Counted from the stretch's first letter, positions 42,005 through 50,996 are shown. The stretch: DNA of 64,000 bases from Streptomyces venezuelae (GCF_008642375.1 NZ_CP029194.1:6441001-6505000), one strand, 5' to 3'. The notes: generated from the letters alone by a model not told the origin. Numbers and translations: made by a program.

Positions 42005-42820
42005 TCAGGCCGTGCGGGAGGCGAGGGCGAGGACCCGGTGTGCGCCCTCCACGACCGCCGCGTCGACGAAGCGGCCGTCGGAGAGGGCCAGGGCGCCCCG
42101 GTCCGTCCCGGCCGCCGCGATGACCTCCCGCGCCGCGTCGACCTCCTCCGGAGTGGGGAGGTAGGCCCGCTCGATGACGGGGAGCTGGCGGGGGTGGATC
42201 GCCGCCCGGCCGAGGAAGCCCATCGCCCGGCCCCGGGCGCAGCCGGCGGCCAGGGCGTCCAGGTCGCCGATGTCGGGATGGACCGACTGCGCGGGGGGCG
42301 GCAGGGCCGCGGCGCGGGCCGCGACCACCACACGGCCGCGCGGCCAGTCGAGGCCGCTGTCGTCCCGTATCCCCAGGTCGGCGCGGAGGTCTGCCTCGCC
42401 GAGCGCGATGCCGCGCACGGCCGGGTGGGCGGTGGCGATGGCGTAGGCGTGCTCCACGGCGAGGGCGTTCTCCAGGAGCGGGTAGAGGGGGAGACCGGGG
42501 GCGAGGCCGGCGATCCGGTGGATGTCAGTGGCGTGTGTCACCTTGGGTACACGGAGACCGCAGAGGCCGGGGAGGGGGGCCAGGGTGGGGATGTCGAGCG
42601 GGGAGTGGACGCGGACGTGCACCGGGACGGGGTGGGCGTCGGCGAGCAGATCGACCGTGGCGTCGAGGGCGTACGCCTTGCGGTGCGGGGCGACCGCGTC
42701 CTCCAGGTCGACGATGACGACGTCGGCGCCGGAGGCCAGGGCCTTGCGGACGACCTCGGGGCGGTCGCCGGGCGCGTACAGCCAGGTGAGGGGAGTGCGC
42801 AGGCGCTCCATACCGTTCAT
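42005..42820 (-). CDS. CitE-like HpcH/HpaI-family CoA-ester lyase
   Basis: A 271-residue (beta/alpha)8 lyase of the citrate lyase beta/malyl-CoA lyase family. TWLYAPGDRPEVVRKALASGADVVIVDLEDAVAPHRK is the diagnostic start. The Mg ligands come from Glu in PLLENALAVEHA and Asp in GEADLRADLG. AAIHPRQLPVIE is the C-terminal block. ATG 42820 has AAGGAG four bases upstream and overlaps the CaiB stop. With CaiB next door it may cleave a CoA ester made by that enzyme; the acid is unknown. Confidence 0.88.
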   Translation of the reverse strand: MNGMERLRTPLTWLYAPGDRPEVVRKALASGADVVIVDLEDAVAPHRKAYALDATVDLLADAHPVPVHVRVHSPLDIPTLAPLPGLCGLRVPKVTHATDIHRIAGLAPGLPLYPLLENALAVEHAYAIATAHPAVRGIALGEADLRADLGIRDDSGLDWPRGRVVVAARAAALPPPAQSVHPDIGDLDALAAGCARGRAMGFLGRAAIHPRQLPVIERAYLPTPEEVDAAREVIAAAGTDRGALALSDGRFVDAAVVEGAHRVLALASRTA

Positions 42821-44043
42821 ACCGCTCCTTGCGCGCGGAGGGCGTCGATCTCGGCGGGGGTGAGGCCGAGCTCGGTGAGGACGGCTTCGGTGTCGGCGCC
42901 GTGCGGGCGGCCGGGCCAGCGGATCGCCCCGGGCGTCTCGGAGAGCCGGAAGAGCACGTTCTGCATCCTGATCGGGCCCAGTTCCGGGTCCTGTACCTCG
43001 GTGACGGTGCCGAGCGCCCGGAACTGCGGATCGTCGAGGACGTCCCGGACGTCGTAGACCGGGGCGATGGCGGCCTCGGCCTTCTCGAAGGCGTCCATGG
43101 CCTCGTCGCGGGTGTGGCGCGCGATCCAGGTGCCGACCGCCTCGTCCAGGACGTCCGCGTGCTCGGCGCGGCCCGTGCCGTCGGCGAACCACGGCTCGTC
43201 GGTCAGCTCCGGACGGCCGACGAGGCGCAGCACGCGCTCCGCGATCGACTGGGCCGAGGTGGAGACGGCGACCCAGGAGCCGTCGGCGGTCCGGTAGGTG
43301 TTGCGCGGGGCGTTGTTGCGGGAGCGGTTGCCGGTGCGGGGCTGGACGTAGCCGAGCTGGTCGTACCAGAGGGGGTGGGGTCCGATGACGGAGAGCATCG
43401 GTTCGATGATCGCCATGTCGACGACCTGGCCGCGGCCGGTCGTGGTCCTGGCGGTGAGCGCGGTCATCACCGCGTACGCGGTGGCGAGGGCGGCGATCGA
43501 GTCGGCCAGGCCGAAGGGGGGAAGGGTGGGCGGGCCGTCCGGCTCGCCGGTGATGGCGGCGAAGCCGCTCATCGCCTCGGCGAGGGTGCCGAAGCCGGGG
43601 CGGTGGGCGTACGGGCCGAACTGGCCGAAGCCGGTGACGCGGGCGAGGACGAGACGCGGGTTGACGGTGGAGAGCTCCTCCCAGCCCAGACCCCAGCGTT
43701 CCAGGGTGCCGGGGCGGAAGTTCTCCACGATCACGTCGGCGTCGGCGGCCAGTCCGAGGAGGGTGTCGCGGCCGCCCGGCGCGGAGAGGTCGAGGGTGAT
43801 CGTCCGCTTGTTCCGGCCGAGGACCTTCCACCACAGGCCGACACCGTCCTTCGCGGGGCCGTGGCCGCGGGACGGATCGGGCTTGCGGGGGTGCTCGACC
43901 TTGACGACGTCGGCGCCGAAGTCCCCGAGCATCGTGGCCGCGAGCGGGCCGGCGAAGAGGGTCGCGAGGTCCAGGACACGCAGTCCGCGCAGGGGAGGCG
44001 CGGCCGGGGCGGGGGGCGTGGGGGCGTGCTGCGTGGTGGTCAT
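42817..44043 (-). CDS. CaiB/BaiF-family CoA-transferase
   Basis: A 408-residue class III CoA-transferase. PPLRGLRVLDLATLFAGPLAATMLGDFGADVVKVEHP is the family start. The catalytic Asp of class III enzymes falls in VVDMAIIEPMLSVIG. RPGFGTLAEAMSGFAAITGEPDGPPTLPPFGLADSIAALATAY is typical of the formyl-CoA/succinyl-CoA transferase group. It overlaps the ribokinase stop and the CitE start by 4 bases each, so all three are one transcript. Confidence 0.9.
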   Translation of the reverse strand: MTTTQHAPTPPAPAAPPLRGLRVLDLATLFAGPLAATMLGDFGADVVKVEHPRKPDPSRGHGPAKDGVGLWWKVLGRNKRTITLDLSAPGGRDTLLGLAADADVIVENFRPGTLERWGLGWEELSTVNPRLVLARVTGFGQFGPYAHRPGFGTLAEAMSGFAAITGEPDGPPTLPPFGLADSIAALATAYAVMTALTARTTTGRGQVVDMAIIEPMLSVIGPHPLWYDQLGYVQPRTGNRSRNNAPRNTYRTADGSWVAVSTSAQSIAERVLRLVGRPELTDEPWFADGTGRAEHADVLDEAVGTWIARHTRDEAMDAFEKAEAAIAPVYDVRDVLDDPQFRALGTVTEVQDPELGPIRMQNVLFRLSETPGAIRWPGRPHGADTEAVLTELGLTPAEIDALRAQGAV

Positions 44044-44960
44044 GCGGGGTCGGCCTCCAGGTCGCCGAGGGAGCCGAAGGCCGCCTCGATCTCGGTCCGG
44101 TACGGCATCGAGGTCGACGCGCCCTCGCGCTGGACGGAGAGCGCGGCGGCGGCCTGCGCCCAGGCCAGCGCCTCCGGGACGGGGCGGCCCTCGCCGAGGG
44201 CGACCGCGAGGGCGCCGACGAAGGTGTCGCCGGCCGCGGTGGTGTCCACGGCCGTGACGCGGGGGGCGGGCACGGTGACCGGTTCGGCGCCGCGCGCCGC
44301 GTACAGGCTGCCGGACGCGCCCAGGGTGACGACGACCTCGGGGACGTCCCGCAGCAGGGCCTGGGCGGCGGCGCGCGGGTCGGTGTGCCCGGTGAGCGCG
44401 GCGGCCTCGTGCTCGTTGGGGACCAGCAGGTCGGTGGCGGCGAGGAGTTCGGGAGGGAGCTGCTGGGCCGGTGCGGGCGTGAGGACGGTGCGGACGCCGA
44501 GGCGGCGGGCGGTCGCGGCGCCCTCGGTGACGACGGAGAGGGGGAGTTCGAGCTGGAGGAGCAGGGTGTCGGCGGTGCCGATGAGGGCCTCGTCGCCGTG
44601 GCTGAGGGAGGTGACGGTGGCGTTGGCCCCGGGGACGACGACGATCGCGTTGCCGCCCTCGTCGTCGACGACGATGTGGGCGGTGCCGGAGGGGCCCTCG
44701 GCGGTGCGCAGGAGGTCGGTGTCGACGGCGCAGTGCTCCAGGTTGGTCCGGAGGCGTACGCCGAAGTCGTCCGCGCCGACCGCACCGATCATCGCCACCT
44801 CGGCGCCCGCGCGGGCGGCGGCGACGGCCTGGTTGGCGCCCTTGCCGCCGGGGACCGTGCGGAACGCGCGGCCGGTGACCGTCTCGCCGCGGGCGGGGGC
44901 CCTCGGTACGTAGGCGACGAGGTCCATGTTCGTGCTGCCGAGTACGACGATGCTGGTCAT
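44040..44960 (-). CDS. rbsK: Ribokinase-like PfkB-family sugar kinase
   Basis: A 306-residue PfkB kinase with the layout of ribokinase. VVLGSTNMDLVAYVPRAPARGETV is the ribokinase start, GGKGANQAVAAARAGAEVAMIGAVG the first signature and DTTAAGDTFVGAL the second with the catalytic Asp. The most likely substrate is ribose or a riboside. It overlaps ARH gene 1 by 4 bases. There are no ribose ABC transporter genes nearby, so ribose from an intracellular source is attractive. Confidence 0.85.
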   Translation of the reverse strand: MTSIVVLGSTNMDLVAYVPRAPARGETVTGRAFRTVPGGKGANQAVAAARAGAEVAMIGAVGADDFGVRLRTNLEHCAVDTDLLRTAEGPSGTAHIVVDDEGGNAIVVVPGANATVTSLSHGDEALIGTADTLLLQLELPLSVVTEGAATARRLGVRTVLTPAPAQQLPPELLAATDLLVPNEHEAAALTGHTDPRAAAQALLRDVPEVVVTLGASGSLYAARGAEPVTVPAPRVTAVDTTAAGDTFVGALAVALGEGRPVPEALAWAQAAAALSVQREGASTSMPYRTEIEAAFGSLGDLEADPA

Positions 44961-46330
44961 GGGCGTACAGCCTCCAGGTGTGTCAGTTCGGCCAGGGTGT
45001 CGAAGCCGATGCCGTCGAAGGACGGGACCGAGGTCGCGAGCCGGTTCTTGAGAGGGGCGGTCCACCGCTCGGGCAGCCGGTCGGGGTGACCGGCGAGCAG
45101 CCCGGCGACCGAACCGGCGGTGGCGCCGTTGGAGTCGGTGTCCCAGCCACCGGAGACCGCCGCGCAGACGGAGCGGGAGAAGTCGCCGTCGGCGTGGGTG
45201 AGGGCGGCGGCGAGGAGCGCGGCGTTGGGGACGGCATGGACCCAGTGGTACCCGCCGAACTCGGTGTGCAGACGGTCGACGACGGTGTCGAAGTCGCGCT
45301 CCTCGCGGGCGGACGCGATGCCCAGCCGGACGGCCGCGGCGAGGCGGGAGCGGGGCGGGACCGCGCCGAGCCCGGCGGCGAGCGAGCGGTGGACGTCGGC
45401 GGTGCCGGTCGCGGCGGTGGCGAGGGTGGCGGCGACGAACATGGCGCCGTAGACGCCGTTCGCGGTGTGGGTGAGGGCCGCGTCCCGGTACGCCTGCGCG
45501 GCGGCGGCGGCCGGGTCGCCCGGGTGGGTCCAGCCGTGGACGTCCGCTCGGATCTGGGCGCCGATCCACTCGCGGAAGGGGTTGCGGTGGACGGCGGTCA
45601 GCGGGGGCTCGACGCCGTCGAGGAGGTTGCGGTAGGCGACGCGCTCGGCCGTGAAGGTGCGGCCGGCGGGGAGTTCGTCGAGCCAGAGGCGGGCGACGTC
45701 GGCGGTGGTGAAGTCGCGACCGTACCGCTGGAGGAGCAGCAGGTTGAGGAGGGGGTAGTTGAGGTCGTCGTCCTCGGGCATCCCGTCGATGTTCTCGGCG
45801 AGGGAGGTGGTGGCGGAGCGACGGTTCCAGGGGTGGGCGGCGAGCAGCTCCGGCGGTACGCCGCGGGCGGTGAACCAGCTGGAGAGGGGCCAGTTGCCGG
45901 TGGCGCGGGCGAGGGCGCGGATGGCGGGGAGGGGCAGTTTCTCGACGGGCTTGCCGAGCAGACACCCGGCGGCCCGGCCGAGCCAGGCGGCGTGCAGACG
46001 GTCGCGGAGGGCGTCGCCCCCGGTCGCCTCGGAGTCCGGGGGAGGGAGGCTGTGGGGGGCCGTCAAGGACTGGATCTCGGGGAGGGCGGTCGGCTCCTCG
46101 CCCGACACGGGCGTGGGGAGGGCCGCCAGGGAGTCGAGGAGTTCCTCCGCCAGGGGGCGGAGGTCCGGGCGGGGGAGTTCGGAGGCGCCGGCCGTCTCCG
46201 GGGCCGGCGGGCCGCCCGCCTCGTACCAGCGGGCCGCGAGGGCGTGGGCGTCGCGGCCGTCCTCCGCGGCCTGGCGGAGCTCGTGGCCCACCAGGTCCTC
46301 CGGCTGCACCCAGGTCAGCCGGAGGTTCAC
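44957..46330 (-). CDS. ADP-ribosylglycohydrolase family protein, copy 1
   Basis: A 457-residue ARH-fold protein. Residues 1-105 are an extra, Pro-rich N-terminal region of no known family. The ARH domain follows: RDRLHAAWLGRAAGCLLGKPVEKLPLPAIR, then MPEDDDLNYPLLNLLLLQRYG in place of the TDDT motif, and the metal-binding SGGWDTDSNGATAGSVAGLLAG. The Mg ligands therefore look complete. The GTG overlaps the stop of copy 2 and the stop overlaps the ribokinase start. Whether it removes ADP-ribose from protein, DNA or a small molecule is unknown. Confidence 0.88.
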   Translation of the reverse strand: MNLRLTWVQPEDLVGHELRQAAEDGRDAHALAARWYEAGGPPAPETAGASELPRPDLRPLAEELLDSLAALPTPVSGEEPTALPEIQSLTAPHSLPPPDSEATGGDALRDRLHAAWLGRAAGCLLGKPVEKLPLPAIRALARATGNWPLSSWFTARGVPPELLAAHPWNRRSATTSLAENIDGMPEDDDLNYPLLNLLLLQRYGRDFTTADVARLWLDELPAGRTFTAERVAYRNLLDGVEPPLTAVHRNPFREWIGAQIRADVHGWTHPGDPAAAAAQAYRDAALTHTANGVYGAMFVAATLATAATGTADVHRSLAAGLGAVPPRSRLAAAVRLGIASAREERDFDTVVDRLHTEFGGYHWVHAVPNAALLAAALTHADGDFSRSVCAAVSGGWDTDSNGATAGSVAGLLAGHPDRLPERWTAPLKNRLATSVPSFDGIGFDTLAELTHLEAVRP

Positions 46331-47493
46331 CGGTCCGCGCTCGTCAGCGTCGCGAACGCCGACTCGTGCGCCCGGCGGAGCTCCACGTCCCGGGCGAAGA
46401 CCTCGCGGGCCACCCGGGCCAGCGCGGTCGCCGGGGCGTGCAGGTCGAGCCGGCTCGCCTCCGCGACCTGCTTCGCCCAGTCGGTGGGGACGGCCGCCTC
46501 GCCGTGCAGCGCGCCCACGATCGCGCCCGCCATCGTGGCGATCGAGTCGCAGTCCCGGCCGTAGTTGACGGCACCGAGGACCGTACGCCGGAAGTCGCCC
46601 TCGCCGACGAGCAGCATGCCCAGGGCGATCGGCAGCTCCTCGATGGCGTGGAGCCGGGAGGGCCGGCGGGCGCCGAGGGAGGGGGAGCGGTAGTCGGGGC
46701 CGACCGTGTCGAAGGGGGCCACCGCCGCGCGGAGCGGGGCGAGGGCGGACTCGAAGTCCGTGTGCCGGACGGCCACTTCGGCGACGGCCTCGATCGCCGA
46801 CCGGGTGCCGTCCTTGGCGAGGGAGAGGGCCGCTTCGACGACCGAGGAGGGCGTCGCGCCCGGCGCGCAGGCCGTGGCGACCGCCGCCGCGAACACACCG
46901 GCCGCCTCCCGGCCGTACGAGGACTGGTGGGCGCCGGCGACGTCGAGGGCCTCGGCGTAGGCGGCCGCGGGGTGGGCGGCGTTGACGAGTCCGACCGGCG
47001 CCATGTACATCGCGGCGCCGCAGTTGACGATGTTGCCGTCGCCGGCCTCGCGTGGGTCCACGTGGCCGTAGTGGAGCCGGGCCACGAGCCACTTCTCGGC
47101 GAGGAAGATCCGCTGGAGGGGGAGGGCCTCGGCCTCCAGCTCCGGGATCCAGATCGGGGAGCCCATGAGTTCGGGGACGAGGAAGTCCGCGACCGCGTAC
47201 GCGTCGAGGTGGCCGCGGACCTTCTCGTACACCCGGACCAGGGCGTGGGTCATCAAGGTGTCGTCGGTGACGTGCCCGTCGCCCTTGTGGTACGGCGCGA
47301 TGGGGCGGGCGGTGCGCCAGTCGTCGCCGTTCCAGGGGCCGACGATCCCGGTGACGCGGCCGCCGTGCCGCTCCAGGATCTGCTGGGGGGTGTAGCCCTC
47401 GACGGGGCCGCCGAGCGCGTCGCCGACGGCGGCCCCGAGGAGGCTGCCGGTGATCCGGTCATCCAGGGTGGATACATCCAGTGTGGGTGTCAT
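46327..47493 (-). CDS. ADP-ribosylglycohydrolase family protein, copy 2
   Basis: A 388-residue ARH-fold hydrolase with both metal motifs intact: ITGSLLGAAVGDALGGPVEG at the start, HVTDDTLMTHALVRV, and VNYGRDCDSIATMAGAIVGAL at the C-terminal third. The dinuclear Mg site should be complete. The start is uncertain: ATG 47493 is chosen, GTG 47508 would add five residues, and neither has a ribosome site. The 5' end overlaps the 3' end of copy 3 by 35 bases, so translation is probably coupled. Confidence 0.88.
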   Translation of the reverse strand: MTPTLDVSTLDDRITGSLLGAAVGDALGGPVEGYTPQQILERHGGRVTGIVGPWNGDDWRTARPIAPYHKGDGHVTDDTLMTHALVRVYEKVRGHLDAYAVADFLVPELMGSPIWIPELEAEALPLQRIFLAEKWLVARLHYGHVDPREAGDGNIVNCGAAMYMAPVGLVNAAHPAAAYAEALDVAGAHQSSYGREAAGVFAAAVATACAPGATPSSVVEAALSLAKDGTRSAIEAVAEVAVRHTDFESALAPLRAAVAPFDTVGPDYRSPSLGARRPSRLHAIEELPIALGMLLVGEGDFRRTVLGAVNYGRDCDSIATMAGAIVGALHGEAAVPTDWAKQVAEASRLDLHAPATALARVAREVFARDVELRRAHESAFATLTSADR

Positions 47494-48880
47494 GCCGGAA
47501 TTGTCCACCTGGGGAGGCCGGTTCCGTGGCTCCCAGGAGCCCGGCGAGTTCGACCAGATCCGTCCCCGCGAGCCGGGGCAGCGCGCACCCCGCGAGCGTC
47601 CGGCAGGCCTCGCGCCAGGTCGGCGGCACCGAACGGCCGCCGCCCAGCGCGCCGGTGAGCGCGCCCGCGAGCGCGGGGGCGGAGTCCGCGACCCGGGAGA
47701 GGCAGACGGCGGCCGGGACGGCGGCCGTCATCTCGCCCCGGGCGGCGGTGGCGAGGGCGAGGGCGACCGGGACGGTCTCGGCGGCGGCGATCCCGTAGCT
47801 GTAGACGTGGTCCACGATCTGGTGCTCCAGGAGCGGGACCAGCTCGAAGGCCGAACCGGCGGTCCGGGCCAGCTTCACCGCGTAGCGGGCGTTGCGGCCG
47901 ATCTCGGTGACGGGCGGGAGTTCGGCGAGGGCCGCGCCGACGGCCTCGTCGACGGTCGCCCCGCCGAGGGCCGCGGCGACGGCCGCCGCTGTCGCGCGGG
48001 CGCCGTGGACGCCGTCCCCGTCCTGGGTGTACCGGGCGTCGAACTCGGCGAGTTCGGCGGCGGCGCGGGGGTCGCCGGGGTGGACGACGGCGAGGACGGC
48101 GGCCCGGACGCAGGCGGCGTCGTCGAAGTAGTGCGGGTTGTCGTGGCCGGTGGCGGGCGGGCGCAGTCCGGTGGCGAGATTGCCGAGGCCGGCGCGTACG
48201 GAGATCCGGGCGCGGAGAGGGAGGACGGCGGACTCGACCTCGGGGGCGCGGTCGGCGGCGGCGGCGACCTGGCCGGCGAGGGCGTTCCAGGCGAGGTCGA
48301 CGGCGGCGCGGAGGCGGCGGTCCGGGGGGAGGCCGGCGAAGACGGGGCCGGCGGCGGCGAGGACCGCCTCGGCGGTGAAGGCCGCCCACTCGGCGTCGTC
48401 GGAGGGGCCGAGGCGGAGGGGCTCGGGGGGCTGGTTGAGGGCGATGGGGACGGGGAGGGTGGTCGTCGCGTTCTGCTCCGCGAAGGTGTCGAGTTCGCGG
48501 GTGAGGCGGCGGGTCCACTCGGGCATGCGGGCGGCTCTGTGGCGGGCGGCGGGCCAGCCGGCGGCGTCGCCTGCGGCGAGGCCGAGGAGGAGGCCCTCGA
48601 CCGCGTCGCGCGTGGCCCTGCGCGGCGCGTCGGGCTGTGGGGCCTCGTGGGCGCCGCCCCACGACCCGGTGACCCGCACCGGGGGCTGGTCCTGCGCGGT
48701 GAGGTCCGGTGACTCGGCGCCGGGCTCCAAGGGCACCAGCAGGTCCTGGTGGGCGGCGAGCAGGGGGCCGGAACCCGGCATCGGGGGCTGTGCCCACCCT
48801 CCCCCGGAGGGGGGACCACCATGCCCTCCGGGAGGATTGCCCACAGCGGTGGGACGGCTGCTCGTCGTGTTTCCGCTCAT
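47459..48880 (-). CDS. Degenerate ADP-ribosylglycohydrolase paralogue, copy 3
   Basis: A 473-residue protein of ARH fold that has diverged at the active site. GLLLGLAAGDAAGWP keeps the first block. The TDDT motif is now SDDAEW, and the C-terminal motif, elsewhere GRDADTTAA, is SRVADSAPAL: one metal-binding Asp is Val. The N-terminal ~50 residues (GGHGGPPSGGGWAQPPMPG) are low complexity and are encoded by an intergenic-type hairpin repeat at about 48785-48855. It may be inactive or have a scaffold or regulatory role. ATG 48880 shares its A with the stop of copy 4. Confidence 0.8.
   Translation of the reverse strand: MSGNTTSSRPTAVGNPPGGHGGPPSGGGWAQPPMPGSGPLLAAHQDLLVPLEPGAESPDLTAQDQPPVRVTGSWGGAHEAPQPDAPRRATRDAVEGLLLGLAAGDAAGWPAARHRAARMPEWTRRLTRELDTFAEQNATTTLPVPIALNQPPEPLRLGPSDDAEWAAFTAEAVLAAAGPVFAGLPPDRRLRAAVDLAWNALAGQVAAAADRAPEVESAVLPLRARISVRAGLGNLATGLRPPATGHDNPHYFDDAACVRAAVLAVVHPGDPRAAAELAEFDARYTQDGDGVHGARATAAAVAAALGGATVDEAVGAALAELPPVTEIGRNARYAVKLARTAGSAFELVPLLEHQIVDHVYSYGIAAAETVPVALALATAARGEMTAAVPAAVCLSRVADSAPALAGALTGALGGGRSVPPTWREACRTLAGCALPRLAGTDLVELAGLLGATEPASPGGQFRHDTHTGCIHPG
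48785..48855. repeat. Hairpin repeat inside the 5' end of ARH copy 3
   Basis: The words GCCCACCCTCCCCCGGAGG, GGGGGGACCACC and GCCCACAGCGGTGGG recur from the spacer before trpB (37695-37790). CCCTCCCCCGGAGGGGGGA is self-complementary, and CCCTCCGGGAGG just after it is another small stem. Here the element is read as coding sequence (Gly/Pro-rich residues). Confidence 0.55.
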
Positions 48881-49872
48881 CAGGATTCCCCCTCCGGGGT
48901 CAGCAGGTCCGCGACGTCCAGGATGTGGTAGCCGCGCATGGAGGGCAGGCAGCTGCCCGTCACCGGGGCGATGGCCGTGGCCCAGTCGTCCGGGATGGAG
49001 CTCAGGCCGCCCGCCGCGCCGGCCAGGGCGCCCGCCACCGCCGCCGTCGTGTCGGCGTCGCGGCCCATGTTGACCGCGGTCAGGACCGCCGTACGGAAGT
49101 CCCCGCGGGCCGCCGCGAAGGCGCCGAAGGCCAGGCCCACCGCCTCCGGGGCCAGGTCCGTCCACGGGTAGCCGCCGATGACGACCGCCGAGCGGACCTG
49201 CCGCTCGCGGGTGAGCGGGTCCGGCTGGACGCGCTGGGCGGCGACGACCGCGCGGCGCAGGGAGCGGGCCGTCCAGGAGTCCATCGGGACGACGGAGAGC
49301 GCCGCCGCGATGACCGAGGTCACGCCCGCGCCCGCCATCGCCGCCGCGACGCCCGCCGCGACGGCCTGGCCCCCGTAGATGCCCTCTCCCTCGTGGCTGA
49401 CGCTGCCGTCGATCGCGACGAGGCGCGCCGCCTCCGCCGGGCGGCCGGCGGCGAAGACCCCGAACGGCGCGGCGCGCATCGCGAGCCCGTCGCTCCAGGC
49501 GTGGCGGTGCTGGGCGGAGATGGGCGCGGCGAGCCCCCGGCGGAGGTTCTCCAGCGTGCCGCGCTCCGAGAAGCCCGCGCCGCGGAAGGGGCCTTCGTCG
49601 AGGTCGGCGATCCAGTGGTGCCAGGCCCGTTCGACGTGGTGGACGGTGAGCGCCGAGCCGTGCCGGGCGAGGAGCAGGGCCGAGAAGATCGCGTACTCGG
49701 TGTCGTCGGTGCCCGCCGGACGGTCCGTCACGAAGCCCTCGATGCGGCCCCATCGGCGGCGGATCTCCGAAGGGCGCATGTTCTCGGCGGGGGCTCCCAG
49801 GGCGTCGCCGACGGCGAGGCCGAGGAGCGCCCCCCTCGCCCGTTCACGCGTGTCGCATGCCGTGGTCGTCAT
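48880..49872 (-). CDS. ADP-ribosylglycohydrolase family protein, copy 4
   Basis: A 330-residue canonical ARH protein and the first gene of the operon. RARGALLGLAVGDALGAPAENM, GTDDTEYAIFSALLLA and VNMGRDADTTAAVAGALAGAAGG give all expected Mg and ADP-ribose contacts. Length and motif order match bacterial DraG/ARH-type enzymes. It diverges from the VIT1-type gene across 256 bases that hold the operon promoter. The stop overlaps copy 3 by one base. Confidence 0.9.
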   Translation of the reverse strand: MTTTACDTRERARGALLGLAVGDALGAPAENMRPSEIRRRWGRIEGFVTDRPAGTDDTEYAIFSALLLARHGSALTVHHVERAWHHWIADLDEGPFRGAGFSERGTLENLRRGLAAPISAQHRHAWSDGLAMRAAPFGVFAAGRPAEAARLVAIDGSVSHEGEGIYGGQAVAAGVAAAMAGAGVTSVIAAALSVVPMDSWTARSLRRAVVAAQRVQPDPLTRERQVRSAVVIGGYPWTDLAPEAVGLAFGAFAAARGDFRTAVLTAVNMGRDADTTAAVAGALAGAAGGLSSIPDDWATAIAPVTGSCLPSMRGYHILDVADLLTPEGES

Positions 49873-50128
49873 TGTCGCGGCCCCTTCCTCGGTGGGGACG
49901 CAGCAGTTCGGCGCCCCGATGCCTGGATCTGTGCCACCGACGGCCGCGAACTCGCCGAAGAAACGGTTCTGTCACCCGGCTGACGCCACGTCGAAATCCG
50001 GTGCACCCGGTGAGGCGGGCCTTAGTAAGTACGGCCTGCCTTGCTGGCGGACCCCTTACATCGCGCGTATTTTCGAGGGTGTTGGGGGCGGCGGGTGCAA
50101 CCCGGCCCGCCGGAACGAGGGGAGAGCC

Positions 50129-50857
50129 ATGTCCATCATCGAAGCTCAGGCACCACTGCACGAGGCGCACCGCGACAACCACACGCACCGCGACGTGAAC
50201 GGCGGTTGGCTGCGCCCGGCGGTGTTCGGCGCGATGGACGGTCTCGTCTCCAACCTCGCCCTGATGACCGGCGTCGCCGGCGGCGCGGTGTCCACGCAGA
50301 CCGTGGTCATCACCGGCGTCGCGGGGCTCGCCGCCGGAGCCTTCTCCATGGCGGCCGGCGAGTACACCTCCGTGGCCTCGCAGCGGGAGCTCGTCCAGGC
50401 GGAACTGGATGTCGAGCGCCGCCAGTTGCGCAAGCACCCGATCGACGAGATGGAGGAGCTCGCCGCCCTCTACGTCTCCCGGGGCGTCGAGCCCGCGCTC
50501 GCCCGCGAGGTCGCCATGCAGCTGTCGAAGGACCCCGAGCAGGCCCTGGAGATCCACGCCCGCGAGGAGCTCGGCATCGACCCGGACGACCTCCCGTCGC
50601 CGATGGTCGCCGCGGTCTCGTCCTTCGGCTCCTTCGCGCTGGGTGCCCTGCTCCCCGTGCTGCCGTACCTGCTCGGGGCGACCGCGCTCTGGCCCGCCGT
50701 GCTGCTCGCGCTCCTCGGGCTCTTCGCCTGCGGGGCGCTGGTGGCCCGGGTGACCGCCCGCGGCTGGCTCTTCAGCGGGATGCGGCAGCTCACCCTGGGC
50801 GGGGCCGCGGCCGCCGTCACCTACGGGCTCGGGATGCTCTTCGGGGCAGCGCTGTAG
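50129..50857 (+). CDS. VIT1/CCC1-family transporter
   Basis: A 242-residue membrane protein of the Fe/Mn vacuolar-type transporter family. LRPAVFGAMDGLVSNLALMTGVAGG is helix 1 with the conserved Asp, and GLAAGAFSMAAGEYTSVASQRE is helix 2 with the Met/Glu metal site. A charged cytoplasmic helix pair (VERRQLRKHPIDEMEELAALY) and three further hydrophobic segments follow. The ATG has GAGGGGAG upstream. It probably exports or stores iron or manganese. A short His-rich start (HEAHRDNHTHRD) may bind metal. Confidence 0.88.
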   Translation: MSIIEAQAPLHEAHRDNHTHRDVNGGWLRPAVFGAMDGLVSNLALMTGVAGGAVSTQTVVITGVAGLAAGAFSMAAGEYTSVASQRELVQAELDVERRQLRKHPIDEMEELAALYVSRGVEPALAREVAMQLSKDPEQALEIHAREELGIDPDDLPSPMVAAVSSFGSFALGALLPVLPYLLGATALWPAVLLALLGLFACGALVARVTARGWLFSGMRQLTLGGAAAAVTYGLGMLFGAAL

Positions 50858-50961
50858 CGGAGTGACAGCGGGGTCGTGGTGGCGTCGTGGTGACGGTGCC
50901 GCCGCCCCGACGGCGGTGGCGCCGCCTCCGGGCATCGGAACGGATTCCGTACCCGTAGAGA

Positions 50962-50996
50962 CCGCCGGGAGGCCCCTTCAAGGGGCCTTTCCGGCA
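50962..50996 (+). terminator. Terminator after the VIT1-type gene
   Basis: GGCCCC/GGGGCC at the core with outer GCCGG/CCGGC arms and a single bulged T, loop TTCAA, followed by a T-containing tail. Confidence 0.75.

Noticed and set aside
50020..50045. Iron-box-like sequence (CTTAGTAAG) before the VIT1-type gene
   Set aside because: Only a short palindrome matches; the right half does not fit the IdeR/DmdR consensus.
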